Assembly (NCBI RefSeq): GCF_010730195.1 | Contig: NZ_AP022613.1 | Location: 4,960,001-5,024,000, forward strand | From: Mycobacterium conspicuum | Lineage (GTDB): Bacteria > Actinomycetota > Actinomycetes > Mycobacteriales > Mycobacteriaceae | DNA: 64,000 nucleotides | Direction: 5' to 3' | In this document: in pieces, positions 1 to 9,681 of the stretch | Position numbering within the stretch: position 1 is the stretch's first letter | Layout: every line of letters begins with the position of its first letter | Notes under the pieces: model-generated | Database searches by the model: none | Seen by the model: only the letters and a program-made list of their open reading frames with translations | Told to the model about the DNA's origin: nothing | Translations under genes and position numbers: made by a program

Positions 1-582
1 GATTGCGAGCGCTTTGTTCACTCGACAGGCGCCGCTCGGTCCGATCGTCGCATCCTTGCCAGTAAGTGTTGGCGACCAGTCCGGCCCTGCAAAACCATCT
101 GGCGTCACGGGAGTAAAGCTGAACATCTGCTGCCCCGCGAATGTGCTGCCGTCAGGGCAAGTTCCCCAATTCGGCACCTCGCGCTTGACGAACCACATCG
201 AGCCGTCATGCATGATAAGCGGTCCACTCCACCCCTGATCGCTTGTCACTTCGCCCGCGCAATCCTGAGCCGTGCTGCACGAGGACGTTACAGTCCACGT
301 GCTCGTCACAATCGGCTCGTCATGAAATGAATTGTTTGTCTTCGCCCAAGTACCGACCGACGTCGCACGATATGTGCCGTTGATGGCGTGGCTCACAGAT
401 GCTCGCGCACACGGTACCCCACCGAGACTGCTCCAAATGGCGGCAGCCAACAGTGTCGCGCCCATCACCCTGCCCTTCGAGCGGCTCTTCCACTGGCCCC
501 TTGAACGCCTCGTACACGCCGTCGCCCACTTCCAGTTCCAGCCGATCGGGCCCGAATCAAGATAGCTAACAGAGACTTTCAT
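1..582 (-). CDS. Mce-cluster secreted hypothetical protein (3' end outside window)
   Basis: The frame is open from an ATG at 582 to the window edge, giving 194 visible residues. Its ATG overlaps the TGA of the upstream gene (ATGA, 579-582), which supports translational coupling and membership of the mce operon. Residues about 36-62 form a basic stretch followed by a hydrophobic run ending near an Ala-Arg-Ala site, as in a signal peptide or anchor. The rest looks exported, with a Cys pair (SSCSTAQDC) followed by GEVTSDQGW and many Trp and Gly residues. I recognise the type (small secreted proteins at the 3' end of mce operons) but no defined function. Confidence 0.75.
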   Translation of the reverse strand, partial: MKVSVSYLDSGPIGWNWKWATACTRRSRGQWKSRSKGRVMGATLLAAAIWSSLGGVPCARASVSHAINGTYRATSVGTWAKTNNSFHDEPIVTSTWTVTSSCSTAQDCAGEVTSDQGWSGPLIMHDGSMWFVKREVPNWGTCPDGSTFAGQQMFSFTPVTPDGFAGPDWSPTLTGKDATIGPSGACRVNKALAI

Positions 583-1157
583 AAGACATCGAGCTTGTCG
601 ATCAGCCAGGAACCCCGAACCTTCTTCAGCACTACTCGAAGACTGCTCGAGGTCTTCACCGGCTCCGGTTTGTCCCTACTGCTCGTATTCTGTTCAATAA
701 ATGCAAGCACGACAGCCGAATTCGGATGCAGCTCCGAGACTGCGGCTCGAATTACGCGCACGGTCGTGATGAGTTGCGCCCGTTGAGCCGCGGGCGTCAC
801 GATTTGTTCGGTGAATTGTTGGTAGAAGGCCCGGTAGTCGCCAGTAACGCGTGACTTCGCGTTCTCAAAATCGCGGCTCAGACCCTGCGGCGAGTACGAC
901 AGGAGCGCGACCGTTCCTTCAGATGCCGCCTTGACCACCTCGCGGGCGGCGAACTTGTCGGTTTGGCGATCCACGCGGTACTCAAAGTGGAACCACCCTG
1001 CCGCAAACCCGGTCGCGGCAACGAGCAAAACCGTCAACAGTATCGGGCGCCAACTCGCGCGGGGCCGGCGCACCCAGCGCCCAATCCAGCGGAAGCGCGC
1101 CAGCTTGGCGTCGAGTCGAACTACTCCGTCGATATCGGAGTTGCCGCCAACCCTCAC
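579..1157 (-). CDS. Mce-associated membrane protein
   Basis: This 192-aa protein has a basic N-terminus, one membrane segment (about residues 36-57) and an extracytoplasmic domain with the pattern of Mce-associated (Mas) proteins: an early segment after the TM, a TVALLSYSP-like strand, a FYQQF motif and a C-terminal strand ending in SWLIDKLDVL. Mas proteins sit at the 3' end of mycobacterial mce operons and are thought to stabilise or assist the Mce transporter. It overlaps the preceding gene by 4 bp and the next gene by 4 bp, so it is part of one polycistronic unit with mceA-F. Confidence 0.85.
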   Translation of the reverse strand: MRVGGNSDIDGVVRLDAKLARFRWIGRWVRRPRASWRPILLTVLLVAATGFAAGWFHFEYRVDRQTDKFAAREVVKAASEGTVALLSYSPQGLSRDFENAKSRVTGDYRAFYQQFTEQIVTPAAQRAQLITTVRVIRAAVSELHPNSAVVLAFIEQNTSSRDKPEPVKTSSSLRVVLKKVRGSWLIDKLDVL

Positions 1158-1927
1158 GGCAGCATCTCGATATCCGCCATCTTGAGCTGGCCGCCATCTC
1201 GCTGCAGAGTCATGACAATTCGCCAGGACCGCGGCGCCGGCGTGTCCTTACCCGGACCAACAGCATCGGCCTTGGACGCGACCAGGATTACCGCTGAATC
1301 ATTTGTCATCGACTCGACAACAACAGATTTCACGACGACCTTGGTGCTGACCTTCGACCGCTCAATCGTTTTGACCAAATCGTCCGCGGTGACCAGCATT
1401 TTGGCCTTAAAAGGACCTGTGCTGTCATCGATGATGTGCTGCACGTCTTTTCGGGCACTGTCGGCACTAATGGACATCAACGTGATAGCCCGTTCGCGCG
1501 CTGCCGCAGTGAACTCTGCGGCGCGCTGATGTTCAGCTGTAAGCGCGCGGTGATGCCACACGACGTAGCCGCTTGCTCCCACGCCGGCGCAGGTAACCAA
1601 TAACGCGGCGGCGACTGCCAAACTCTTTCGCGTCGGTCGACGGAACCAGCTGCGCCGCAGCCGAGCCGGACCGGCCGACGTTAGCGCGAGATTGGGGACG
1701 TCATCCTCAACATCCGCGCCATCAATCTCATCTGCGTCGGCGGAAGCCTTCATGTCGAGCTGCTCGCTTGCCCCAGCCTCGAGTTGCTCGCGCAGCCGTA
1801 TCGCGTGAACGCGTGCGATCGCCGCCCGGGCTTCGGTCCGGGCCACCTCTTCCATTGCTTCTGCGACGCAAGGATCCCGATCAAGGCGAGCGTCGAGCGT
1901 CCCACGTTGATCGTCCGGCGACGGCAT
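1154..1927 (-). CDS. Mce-associated membrane protein with long acidic N-terminus
   Basis: I chose the ATG at 1927, not the longer frame opening at 1975, because a strong ribosome site (GGGGAGGTG) lies just upstream and the longer form would overlap mceF by 25 bp. The 257-aa product has an Ala/Glu-rich, probably coiled N-terminal part, an acidic linker (about 62-77), one TM segment (about 102-124) and a C-terminal Mas-type domain. It is the second of three Mce-associated genes after mceF and probably acts as an accessory subunit on the outer face of the membrane. Confidence 0.85.
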   Translation of the reverse strand: MPSPDDQRGTLDARLDRDPCVAEAMEEVARTEARAAIARVHAIRLREQLEAGASEQLDMKASADADEIDGADVEDDVPNLALTSAGPARLRRSWFRRPTRKSLAVAAALLVTCAGVGASGYVVWHHRALTAEHQRAAEFTAAARERAITLMSISADSARKDVQHIIDDSTGPFKAKMLVTADDLVKTIERSKVSTKVVVKSVVVESMTNDSAVILVASKADAVGPGKDTPAPRSWRIVMTLQRDGGQLKMADIEMLP

Positions 1928-1950
1928 CGTCACCTCCCCGATGGTTCGCG

Positions 1951-3579
1951 TCACGTGGGCAGCATGTCCTGCCACCTTTTGGGCGCGGATGACCTCACGA
2001 GGTCCGACTGTCGATAAACCTGGCCATCCGGACCCAAATAGCGGCCGGTCTGCGGATCATAGTGCGTAACTGCCACCACCGGACCGGGCCGAGATTCATT
2101 GCCGCCGAAGGAACTAGGCGCCGCGTGAGCACCACCGTTGACGGGGCCGGCGGGCGGCCCGGGCGCGTCGGGAACATCCACAGGTGCGATCGACGAAAGG
2201 TCAGCCGACGATGGTGGCTGCGCGCCCGGCGGCGTCGGTGGTGTTCCTCGCGGGACCGCCCCCGGGGGCAGCGGCGTTCCGTCAACCGGTCCAAAGGTTC
2301 TGCCACGGGTCCAGTTGACCCGGTCGTCGGGCTGGATGCCTTGCGCAACAAGGTTCGGGTCCAACGGGTAGGTGCCGAACACGTGCTGCCTCTTCGCCAG
2401 TGGTTCGTACAGCTTGTCGCTGTCGCAGATTTCCACCGTCGGCGCGCGTTTTCCGGGGTGTCCCATGCACGGGTAGTTACGCGCGCCACGCACCCCGATC
2501 GGCGAGTCCTGCGGCAGTTTGCAGTAAAGCCCGTCCGGTGTGTCAATCGTTGTGGTGTCCGCCGGAGAGCGCCATTTGTTGGGCGGCAGGAAGCCCACCG
2601 TGCATCCCGGCGGGTCATCCAACGTGATAGCGAAGACGCCGGTCGGCAAGCCGGTCGGGTTTTTATTACCGGCGAACGATTGCAGGGCGGCGATGTACGG
2701 CGGCAGTAACACCAGCATCTGCTCGAGTGAAGGGTGGTAGGTCACGCCAATTTGGCCGACCGTGGTGAGGTTGGCCAACAATACGGGCAGCGTCGGCTTG
2801 ATTTGGTTGAGCAGCCGCGACGCCTCGTCGAGGGCACCAGGGCCGCGTTCCAGGACGGTACGGACCTGTGGGTCGTTGGTTACCAGCTGTCCGGTGAATC
2901 CGGCGAGGCTATGCGCCCACAATCTGATTGCGTCGGTGGTCTGCACTTGCGAGTCGAGTAACGGGCCGGTGTCATCAGTCAGGGTCCTGGTCTGGTCGGC
3001 GACACCGTTGAGGTCTCCCGAAATTCGTGCTGATGAGTCCAACAGCGATCCGAAATCGTATCCGGCCCCGTTGAATCCCTTGAAGGCCTCGTCGAGTAGT
3101 GCGCTCAGCTTGCCCTTGGGGATGCTGTTGATCAAGGCACTCGTCTTGTCGAGCATCGGCCCGACCGGCGGTGGGACGGAGGTGTTCTGCATGGTGATGA
3201 CCGAGCCGTCCTGCAGGTACGGCGGTGCGCTGGTTCGCGGCCGCAAGTCCACGTACTGTTCGCCCACCGCCGACATGCTGTGCACCTCCGCTTGCACATC
3301 CGCCGGGATCTTTGGCGAAGAGTCAAGGGAGAGAGTTGCTTTCACACTGTGAGAGGTGGTCCAGCGCACCTGGGTCACCTTGCCGACCTGCACTCCGCGG
3401 TAGGTCACGTTACTGAACCGGTACAGGCCACCGGAGGCAGGAAGATCCAGCGTGACAGTTAGTTTCCCGATGCCCAGCAACGTCGGTGCCTGGATGTACC
3501 AGAAGACCATGACAACCATGGCGATGGTCCCTGTCACAGCGAAAATCGCCAATTGGATCCGGACAAAACGAGTTAGCAT
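1951..3579 (-). CDS. mceF: MceF family substrate-binding/tunnel subunit
   Basis: This 542-aa protein has an N-terminal membrane anchor (about 8-28), an MCE domain (about 36-115, with GGLYRFSNVTYRGVQVGKV) and the long helical region found in all six Mce proteins, followed by a Pro/Ala-rich tail. Mce proteins form a hetero-hexameric conduit that carries lipids such as fatty acids or sterols through the periplasm to a YrbE/MceG ABC importer. It is the sixth and last mce gene and overlaps mceE by one base (TGATG). The family is secure; the substrate cannot be read from sequence. Confidence 0.93.
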   Translation of the reverse strand: MLTRFVRIQLAIFAVTGTIAMVVMVFWYIQAPTLLGIGKLTVTLDLPASGGLYRFSNVTYRGVQVGKVTQVRWTTSHSVKATLSLDSSPKIPADVQAEVHSMSAVGEQYVDLRPRTSAPPYLQDGSVITMQNTSVPPPVGPMLDKTSALINSIPKGKLSALLDEAFKGFNGAGYDFGSLLDSSARISGDLNGVADQTRTLTDDTGPLLDSQVQTTDAIRLWAHSLAGFTGQLVTNDPQVRTVLERGPGALDEASRLLNQIKPTLPVLLANLTTVGQIGVTYHPSLEQMLVLLPPYIAALQSFAGNKNPTGLPTGVFAITLDDPPGCTVGFLPPNKWRSPADTTTIDTPDGLYCKLPQDSPIGVRGARNYPCMGHPGKRAPTVEICDSDKLYEPLAKRQHVFGTYPLDPNLVAQGIQPDDRVNWTRGRTFGPVDGTPLPPGAVPRGTPPTPPGAQPPSSADLSSIAPVDVPDAPGPPAGPVNGGAHAAPSSFGGNESRPGPVVAVTHYDPQTGRYLGPDGQVYRQSDLVRSSAPKRWQDMLPT

Positions 3580-4874
3580 CAGCCGCCACTCCCATCCGTC
3601 GGCGGCGCTGACCCAAGTCCCGCCCCAGCCGGTGCGCCCGGCGGCGCTGGAGGCGCTGGCGGAGGTGCGCCCGGTGACGGTAGCGGCAGCTGCACGGGGA
3701 ATGCTGGTCCCGGCGCCGCGGTGGGGACTAGCGGCGCGCCGGCCGGTGGCGCCACCGGCCCGGGAGCCGATGGATTGAGTGGATCTGGCGTGTATTGGTA
3801 CTGCAAGTACGCCGGGTCGCCGGGCGCAGGTGGCAACTCCGCGCCCAACCTGCCCCAGTGGGTGCCCAACAATAGGGCCTTCCTAAGCCCCGCGTTCGTC
3901 AAGTCGAGTGTGACAAACTCGTTGACGTAGTCGCCTCTGACGCCACGGTCGATGAGGTTCTGCGGGAACGGGAAAGTCGGGAAGTACGCGAGGGCCTTGT
4001 CGAGTTCCGGGCCGATGTCGGCGAGCGCGCGGATCGCCGGTTCAACGTTCTTCAGGTTCGTGACCAGTTCGGTTCCTGCGTCGTCGACCAGCCTGGTGGT
4101 CGTGTCGGAAAACACGCGGAGTTTGTCGAGTGCGCTGACGATGCGCGGCCGCTCCCGGATCAGCACGTCCAGCGCGCGCGGAATTGTGTGCAGCGCCTGG
4201 GTGATGACGTCGCGTTGCTCGGCGAACGTCCCAGCAAGCCGGTTGAATTCCTGTAACGACGCAACCAGGTTGTCGCGCTGGTCGTCGAGGACCCCCACAA
4301 ACTTGTCGAAGCGGTTGAGCAGATCGCGAACATCGCCTGCGCGCCCCGATAGGGCCGCGTTGAAATTGTGGATGATGTCGCCTATCTGGGTGAACCCGCC
4401 CGTGTTGATGAAAATCGAGAGCGACGAGAGGGTCTGCTCTGTGGACGGAAAGGTCGACGAGTTGTTCAGCGGGATGGTGGCGCCCGGGTGGAGACTTCCG
4501 CTGCCGGATTGGCCCAGCGGCGGATTCAGCTCCAGATGCATCGACCCCAGCAGGCTGGTTTGGCCGACACTGGCTACCGCGTTGGCGGGCACGACGACGT
4601 CGGGCTTTACCGAGATCTCGACGTCGACATGCCAGCCTTCCAACGTCATCTTTCCGACGCTGCCGACCACGACGTCGTTGATCATTACCGGTGAATTTGA
4701 TTCCAGCGTACCGACATTCGCAATCTCGACGTGGTATTTGTGGGCACCGGGGCCGCGTCCGACTGCGCCGGGCAGTGCCAGCGAGTTCACGCCGTTGAAT
4801 GCGCAGCCGGTCGCGGCCAGCATCACGCACGAGCAGATAGCGGATATCCGCCGCCCCAGGACCCCGGCGGTCAT
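3579..4874 (-). CDS. mceE: MceE family lipoprotein subunit
   Basis: This 431-aa protein starts with a signal sequence ending in an ATGC lipobox-like site (Cys24), matching the lipoprotein MceE/LprK-type position in mce operons. The MCE domain follows (about 47-125, with NSPVMINDVVVGSVGKM), then the helical Mce region and a Pro/Ala/Gly-rich C-terminal tail of about 70 residues. It lies between mceD and mceF with minimal overlaps. The residue at -3 of the lipobox is Ala rather than Leu, so lipidation is likely but not certain. Confidence 0.92.
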   Translation of the reverse strand: MTAGVLGRRISAICSCVMLAATGCAFNGVNSLALPGAVGRGPGAHKYHVEIANVGTLESNSPVMINDVVVGSVGKMTLEGWHVDVEISVKPDVVVPANAVASVGQTSLLGSMHLELNPPLGQSGSGSLHPGATIPLNNSSTFPSTEQTLSSLSIFINTGGFTQIGDIIHNFNAALSGRAGDVRDLLNRFDKFVGVLDDQRDNLVASLQEFNRLAGTFAEQRDVITQALHTIPRALDVLIRERPRIVSALDKLRVFSDTTTRLVDDAGTELVTNLKNVEPAIRALADIGPELDKALAYFPTFPFPQNLIDRGVRGDYVNEFVTLDLTNAGLRKALLLGTHWGRLGAELPPAPGDPAYLQYQYTPDPLNPSAPGPVAPPAGAPLVPTAAPGPAFPVQLPLPSPGAPPPAPPAPPGAPAGAGLGSAPPTDGSGG

Positions 4875-6265
4875 GGTTGCGTTCCTTCCGCCGGAAGCAG
4901 GCCCGGTATGGGCGGCGGAGGTTCCGCCGGAGTCGTCGGCGCAGGTGGCTCGGGCATCGCAGCTCCCGGTATCCGCGCCGGCGGCGGTGGCGGTTCCGCC
5001 GGAGCAATGTCGCCCGGCAAACCGGTATACGCGGACACTGCCAGTGGCAGCTCGGGAGGACCGGGCTTGGGACCCTCACCGCCGGGTGCCAGTCGTGGCT
5101 CGGTGTACACGATGTTTTGCGGAGTTGCCGAGGGCGCCAGGAACGGGTTGACCGGAACTGGAAGATAGTTGAAGTTGAACAGGAACATCGGGTTCGCCAC
5201 CCGCAGTCCCGGACTGAGGTACAGGCCGCACAACTTCGCCGACTCGCTCGCTGTGACGTTGCCGATGGCCTCCATCAGCGAGCAATACGCCCAGACCGGA
5301 TTAGCCGAGTTCGAAATCGAAAAGCCGCCACGGATAGCTCCGTAGTCGGGGTCGTAGTCGTTGTAGGCGTTGGCGAGCGCATTGGGCGCGACGTGCAAGA
5401 CATTCTCGAGGGCCATGCGGTTATCGACGAGGATCTGGGTGAGGTCGGCCAACCGCCGAATCTGTTCCGAGGCCTGATCGCGACTGCCGGCGATGAATCG
5501 TTGTACCTCACCGGTTGCCGTCGACAGATCCGTCAGCGCCGAATTCAAATCGGACTTGCTGTCGTCGAGCGTGCTGCTCAGCGTTGCGAGCCGGTTGTTG
5601 AACAGCACCAGTTGTTGATGGCTGTCGCGGAGAGCCGCAACAAAAGTCTGCAGGTTCTTGATCACGTCGACGAGGTTGGTGCTGCCGTCGGCGAGGATTC
5701 GCCCCACCCCGGATAATTCAGCAAGTGTCGCGCGCAATTTATCGCCGTTACCACCCAGCGCGGTGGCGGCGCTGTCGATGAACCTCGCTACGGATGGTGT
5801 CGATACCCTGCTATTTGGCCCTAAATCCGTTGCCAGTCGGGTCAATTGCTCTTTGATCTGGTCCCATTCGACAGGTATCGCCGTCCGCTCGATCGGAATC
5901 ACCGCACCATCGCGCATGGTGGGGCCGTGTGACCGGTAGGCCGGCGTGAGTTCGACGTAGCGGGCAGCGACCAGGTTCTCGGCGACGATCACCGCTTTTG
6001 CGTCGGCGGGGATGCGTACCGAATGGTCAACGGTTAAGGTCATTTTCGCGCGAGTGCCGTCCGGTTGGATGCCCTCGATCCTGCCAACCTTCACCCCGGC
6101 GATCTTCACGTCGTCGCCGGGGTAGATCCCGGTCGCAACGGTGAAATAGGCGGTAAGCGTCGTCGAGCGAAATACCGTCTGTCGAACGATCAACGCCGCT
6201 CCCGCCACGGTGAGTCCGACCAGGACGACCGCGGCGGCAGCGACAAGCCTGTTGCGTGGAATCAA
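4871..6265 (-). CDS. mceD: MceD family subunit
   Basis: This 464-aa protein has an N-terminal TM anchor (about 7-28), then an MCE domain beginning around residue 36 (GIYPGDDVKIAGVKVGRIEG), the long alpha-helical Mce region and a Pro-rich tail (PPPPP and PAEPPPPIPG stretches). It overlaps both neighbours by 4 bp (ATGA), typical of a tight mce operon. MceD proteins are stalk components of the lipid-import complex in the cell envelope. Confidence 0.92.
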   Translation of the reverse strand: MIPRNRLVAAAAVVLVGLTVAGAALIVRQTVFRSTTLTAYFTVATGIYPGDDVKIAGVKVGRIEGIQPDGTRAKMTLTVDHSVRIPADAKAVIVAENLVAARYVELTPAYRSHGPTMRDGAVIPIERTAIPVEWDQIKEQLTRLATDLGPNSRVSTPSVARFIDSAATALGGNGDKLRATLAELSGVGRILADGSTNLVDVIKNLQTFVAALRDSHQQLVLFNNRLATLSSTLDDSKSDLNSALTDLSTATGEVQRFIAGSRDQASEQIRRLADLTQILVDNRMALENVLHVAPNALANAYNDYDPDYGAIRGGFSISNSANPVWAYCSLMEAIGNVTASESAKLCGLYLSPGLRVANPMFLFNFNYLPVPVNPFLAPSATPQNIVYTEPRLAPGGEGPKPGPPELPLAVSAYTGLPGDIAPAEPPPPPARIPGAAMPEPPAPTTPAEPPPPIPGLLPAEGTQP

Positions 6266-7365
6266 CGTGGACCGCCCGGGAACGGCCCAGTTTCCGGCCG
6301 AATACCGTTGGACGGCCAGGGGAACAACGCCCGAGGCCCAGCGGTGTCCGGCGGATAGCCTGGTGTGCCGAAGGCCTTGAAACCCCAGAAGTAGTCGAAG
6401 AACGGTTGGAAAATCTGGCTGTTAAAGAGATTCGGCACCATCGCGGTGTAATAGAACCCGCCGGACACTGCCTCGCCCTGCGTAAGCTCGTACTTGGCCA
6501 GACCCGGCAGCGCCTTGGCGATGTTGTCTCGGTTCTTTTGAAGCATCGCGGTCACCGAATTCAGTTTCTCCAGCGCCGGGGCGAGCTTCGTCTCGTTGTC
6601 ATGCACCAACCCGGTCAACTGTTTGGCCACCACGGACGTGTTGGCCAACAGCTGGTCGATCTCGTGGCGTCGCGTCACCAGCACCCCGAGGAGATCGTCT
6701 GCGTCGAGGATGAGCGTATTGAGTTGTTCGCTGCGTTGGGACAGTACGTCTGTGACATCGCGGGCGCCTTGGAGTACGTCGCCCAGTGTTTTGTTGCGGC
6801 TGTTGAGGGCTCGCGACAATCGCGTTACCCCGTCGAAGGCCGGCCCCAATTGCGGCGAGATCTGGTCAAGGGTTGCCGATAGGGTGTCCAGCGATTGGTT
6901 GAGCGATTCGGTATTCGTGTCGGCGAGATCGCTGGTGAGGTCGCTGGTGGCCTCAGTCAGCGAGTAAGGCGACGACGTGCGCGAGACGGGTATCACCTGC
7001 ATCGGACGCAGCCTGCCTGTACCCCTTGGCTCTACAGTGAGCACCCGTTGCCCCAGCAGCGAACCGGTTCTGATGTGTGCGGTGCTATCCGACCCGAGCC
7101 GCACCTTCCCGTTGACTCTGAAGGTCACCAAGGCATCGCCGTCATTCAGCGAAACACCTGACACCGTACCGACCTTGATTCCCGATACCGTCACGTCATT
7201 GCCTACCGCCAGGCCGCCCGCCTGAGAAAACAGCGCCTGGTATTTGACTGTCGTGGCCTGTTGCAGCAGCTGATCGGGCGACAGCCCCACGAGGGTGACA
7301 AGAACCACCAGGACAGCGCCGAGGAATCCGGCGCGAATGAGGCGTGGTCCGCGGTACTTAAGCAT
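6262..7365 (-). CDS. mceC: MceC family subunit
   Basis: I placed the start at the ATG at 7365 (MLKYRGPRLIRAGFLG), which overlaps mceB by 8 bp. The frame extends to 7440, but the extra 25 residues look non-native. The product is 367 aa with a TM anchor (about 10-30), an MCE domain (GGLAVGNDVTVSGIKVGTVSG) and the helical region. The C-terminus is short and Pro/Gly-rich. It is co-translated with mceB and mceD and would be one of the six conduit subunits. Confidence 0.92.
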   Translation of the reverse strand: MLKYRGPRLIRAGFLGAVLVVLVTLVGLSPDQLLQQATTVKYQALFSQAGGLAVGNDVTVSGIKVGTVSGVSLNDGDALVTFRVNGKVRLGSDSTAHIRTGSLLGQRVLTVEPRGTGRLRPMQVIPVSRTSSPYSLTEATSDLTSDLADTNTESLNQSLDTLSATLDQISPQLGPAFDGVTRLSRALNSRNKTLGDVLQGARDVTDVLSQRSEQLNTLILDADDLLGVLVTRRHEIDQLLANTSVVAKQLTGLVHDNETKLAPALEKLNSVTAMLQKNRDNIAKALPGLAKYELTQGEAVSGGFYYTAMVPNLFNSQIFQPFFDYFWGFKAFGTPGYPPDTAGPRALFPWPSNGIRPETGPFPGGPR

Positions 7366-8389
7366 CGGGTTCCGCGCACCTTCCGCCGTGTTCCTTCCAG
7401 ACCGGCACCACGACGGTCCGATACTGCAGATCCGAAACACGCAGACTGAGTTCGCAGACGTAATAGGGGATCCAGCTGCCGTATGCGCCGAGCCGCACCA
7501 GTTTTCGGTAGTTCTCGGGCAGCTTGTGCAGGGAGGCGTCGATTTTGTCCTTGTCCTGATCGAGCAGTGGAGCCAACCGGCCGAGCTGGTCGATCGTGCC
7601 CGCCAGCGGAGCCCGCGTCCTAGTCAGCAGGTCCGCAATCGACGCGGTTCCCTTGTCCAGGGAGTCGATCGCGGCACCGATCGTGTCGCGGTCGCCGGAA
7701 AAGCCGGAGACCAGTCGTTGCAGCCGATCGATCGCGCCGGAGAAATCGTCGCGATCGTTGGCCAGTGTCCCCAGGACGGTCTTGAGGTTGTCGATCAGCC
7801 GCTGCACCGTCTCGTTGTTGTCGGCCAAGGTATTCGAGAACGAGGACGTCTTCGACAGCAAGGACTGCATGGTGCCGCCTTCGCCCTGGAAGATCTGCAC
7901 AAGTGTTGCTGTGAGCGCATTGACATCTTGTGGATTCAGACCCGCGATAACGGGTTTCAGGCCACCCAACAACAGGTCGAGGTCGAGCGCGGGCGCGGTC
8001 CGCTCTTCCGGGATCTGCGCACCAGGACCCAGCGCCCTTGCCGAACCGGGACCGTCGACGAGTTCGAGGTAGCGATCACCGACCAGGTTGAGATAACGAA
8101 CCACTGCCCTCGTGCCACTGGTCAAAACGACCTTGCGGTCGGCATCGAATTTCACCAGCACCTTGTTGTCGGGACGCAACGAGACGCCGCTGACGGTGCC
8201 CACTCGAAGCCCGGCGATGCGCACCGACTGGCCGGCTTTGAGGCGCGAGGCGTCGATGAAGACAGCGGAATATCCTGTCGTGCTGCCAGTGCGGTACTGG
8301 CCGAACACAAAGAATAAGGACACCGTCAGCAGCGCCATCACGATCACGAAGGCCGCGAATTTGATCATCGTCACACGTGCGCCGGTCAT
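7358..8389 (-). CDS. mceB: MceB family subunit
   Basis: The start at ATG 8389 overlaps the mceA stop as ATGA; the longer frame opening at 8518 would overlap mceA by about 130 bp and is rejected. The 343-aa product starts MTGARVTMIKF, has one TM segment (about 9-28), an MCE domain (ASRLKAGQSVRIAGLRVGTV) and the helical region. Near the C-terminus it carries the YYVCELSLRV segment often seen in MceB/MceC proteins. Function follows the Mce family: lipid conduit subunit. Confidence 0.92.
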   Translation of the reverse strand: MTGARVTMIKFAAFVIVMALLTVSLFFVFGQYRTGSTTGYSAVFIDASRLKAGQSVRIAGLRVGTVSGVSLRPDNKVLVKFDADRKVVLTSGTRAVVRYLNLVGDRYLELVDGPGSARALGPGAQIPEERTAPALDLDLLLGGLKPVIAGLNPQDVNALTATLVQIFQGEGGTMQSLLSKTSSFSNTLADNNETVQRLIDNLKTVLGTLANDRDDFSGAIDRLQRLVSGFSGDRDTIGAAIDSLDKGTASIADLLTRTRAPLAGTIDQLGRLAPLLDQDKDKIDASLHKLPENYRKLVRLGAYGSWIPYYVCELSLRVSDLQYRTVVVPVWKEHGGRCAEPDA

Positions 8390-9681
8390 CCGGATTGCCC
8401 GCCTGGCCACGGCGGCCCAATCTGCATGCTGTTGCGTGGTGGACCTGGGATCGGCCCGTACAGCAGCTGCTTGAGCGCGTCGGAGTTGATCAGAACTTGC
8501 TGGTTGCCGTACTGCCACGGGTTAGCACCGACATCGGCGACCACGAACGGCGGCGCCTTGTCGAAGGGCACAAGGGGAAGGGTTTGGCACTGCGGGCCAC
8601 CGGTTGCAGCGACCTTGGGCAGATGGACCGGGTAGCGATAGCGTTCGGCACCCAGGGCGAACTGGACAATGGTGGTGATACCCGGGTCCGGCAGTGGCGG
8701 GACCTTTGTTATCTCCACGACACCACCGATGCCGCATTGCAGCGCTTCGTGATACTGGTTGAGCAGATCGGTGGTCGGCACCAACAGATGCAGCGCGTCC
8801 GTCAGCGCATGCCGATTGCCGCCAATCACGTCGTTACCCAGGTCGGCCAAACCGATCGCGCTGATCAAGAACGCGTCCAGGTTTCGCTGTTCGTTGACGA
8901 ATGTCTTACCGATCCGGGTCGCATGCTCGGCCGTCTGGACGATGTCGGGCGCGGCGTCGGCGTAGGCCCGGGCGACCGCAGGAAGAGCAGCCAGGTCGTG
9001 GCTCAAGGCGGGAAGACTGGGGTCCTGCGTGGCAAGAAACGCGTCCAGGTCGCTCAGCATCTGCCCGATTTTGTGGCCCCGACCGCTCAGCGCCGACGCC
9101 ATTGCACCCAGGGTTTCGTTGAGCTTGGCGGGATCGATCTGTGATAACAGCGATGTCAGTTGCTGAAACACGGTGTTGATCTCAACCGTGACATGCTTCG
9201 CGTCAAGGACCTGGCCGGCCTGTATGTGCTGCGTCGAGGGCTCATCTGGCAGCACCAACCGAACGAACTTGGCGCCGAATACCGTCGAGGACGCAATGTC
9301 CACAAGCACGTTGGCGGGAATACTGGGCAGCACTGACGGGTCCATCGCAAGGTGGAGCGCCGCTTGGCCATTCGGCAATGTTTCGATCGATGCGACCTTG
9401 CCGACCTGCACCCCGCCGATCTCTACCTTGGCTTCCGGGTTCATCACCAGACCGGCGCGCTGCGAGAGGACGGTTACCGGTGCCGCGGATACGAAGCGGC
9501 CCTGGAACATACTCACCGATACGGCCACAATCCCAACAATGACGAGAACCGTCACCAGGCCCGCTATGAGTCGCACATATGACGTCGCGCCGAAATCACT
9601 CCCCGGCGATGGCGCGACGGGTGCTGCGGCGCTGGCGGCTTCAGATCGGTGAAGCGGGCCCGGCCCGAGGTTCTGCGTCAC
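8386..9681 (-). CDS. mceA: MceA family subunit, first gene of the mce operon
   Basis: This is a 431-aa protein with a GTG start at 9681 preceded by GGGGAGGTGAC as ribosome site. It has a cytoplasmic N-tail of about 34 residues, a TM segment (about 36-58), an MCE domain (GLVMNPEAKVEIGGVQVGKV) and the Mce helical region. Normally mceA is preceded by two yrbE permease genes; here the next gene upstream is an unrelated dehydrogenase 342 bp away, so this operon lacks its own permease. A palindromic operator and a TTGACA box lie upstream (9748-9774). Confidence 0.92.
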   Translation of the reverse strand: MTQNLGPGPLHRSEAASAAAPVAPSPGSDFGATSYVRLIAGLVTVLVIVGIVAVSVSMFQGRFVSAAPVTVLSQRAGLVMNPEAKVEIGGVQVGKVASIETLPNGQAALHLAMDPSVLPSIPANVLVDIASSTVFGAKFVRLVLPDEPSTQHIQAGQVLDAKHVTVEINTVFQQLTSLLSQIDPAKLNETLGAMASALSGRGHKIGQMLSDLDAFLATQDPSLPALSHDLAALPAVARAYADAAPDIVQTAEHATRIGKTFVNEQRNLDAFLISAIGLADLGNDVIGGNRHALTDALHLLVPTTDLLNQYHEALQCGIGGVVEITKVPPLPDPGITTIVQFALGAERYRYPVHLPKVAATGGPQCQTLPLVPFDKAPPFVVADVGANPWQYGNQQVLINSDALKQLLYGPIPGPPRNSMQIGPPWPGGQSG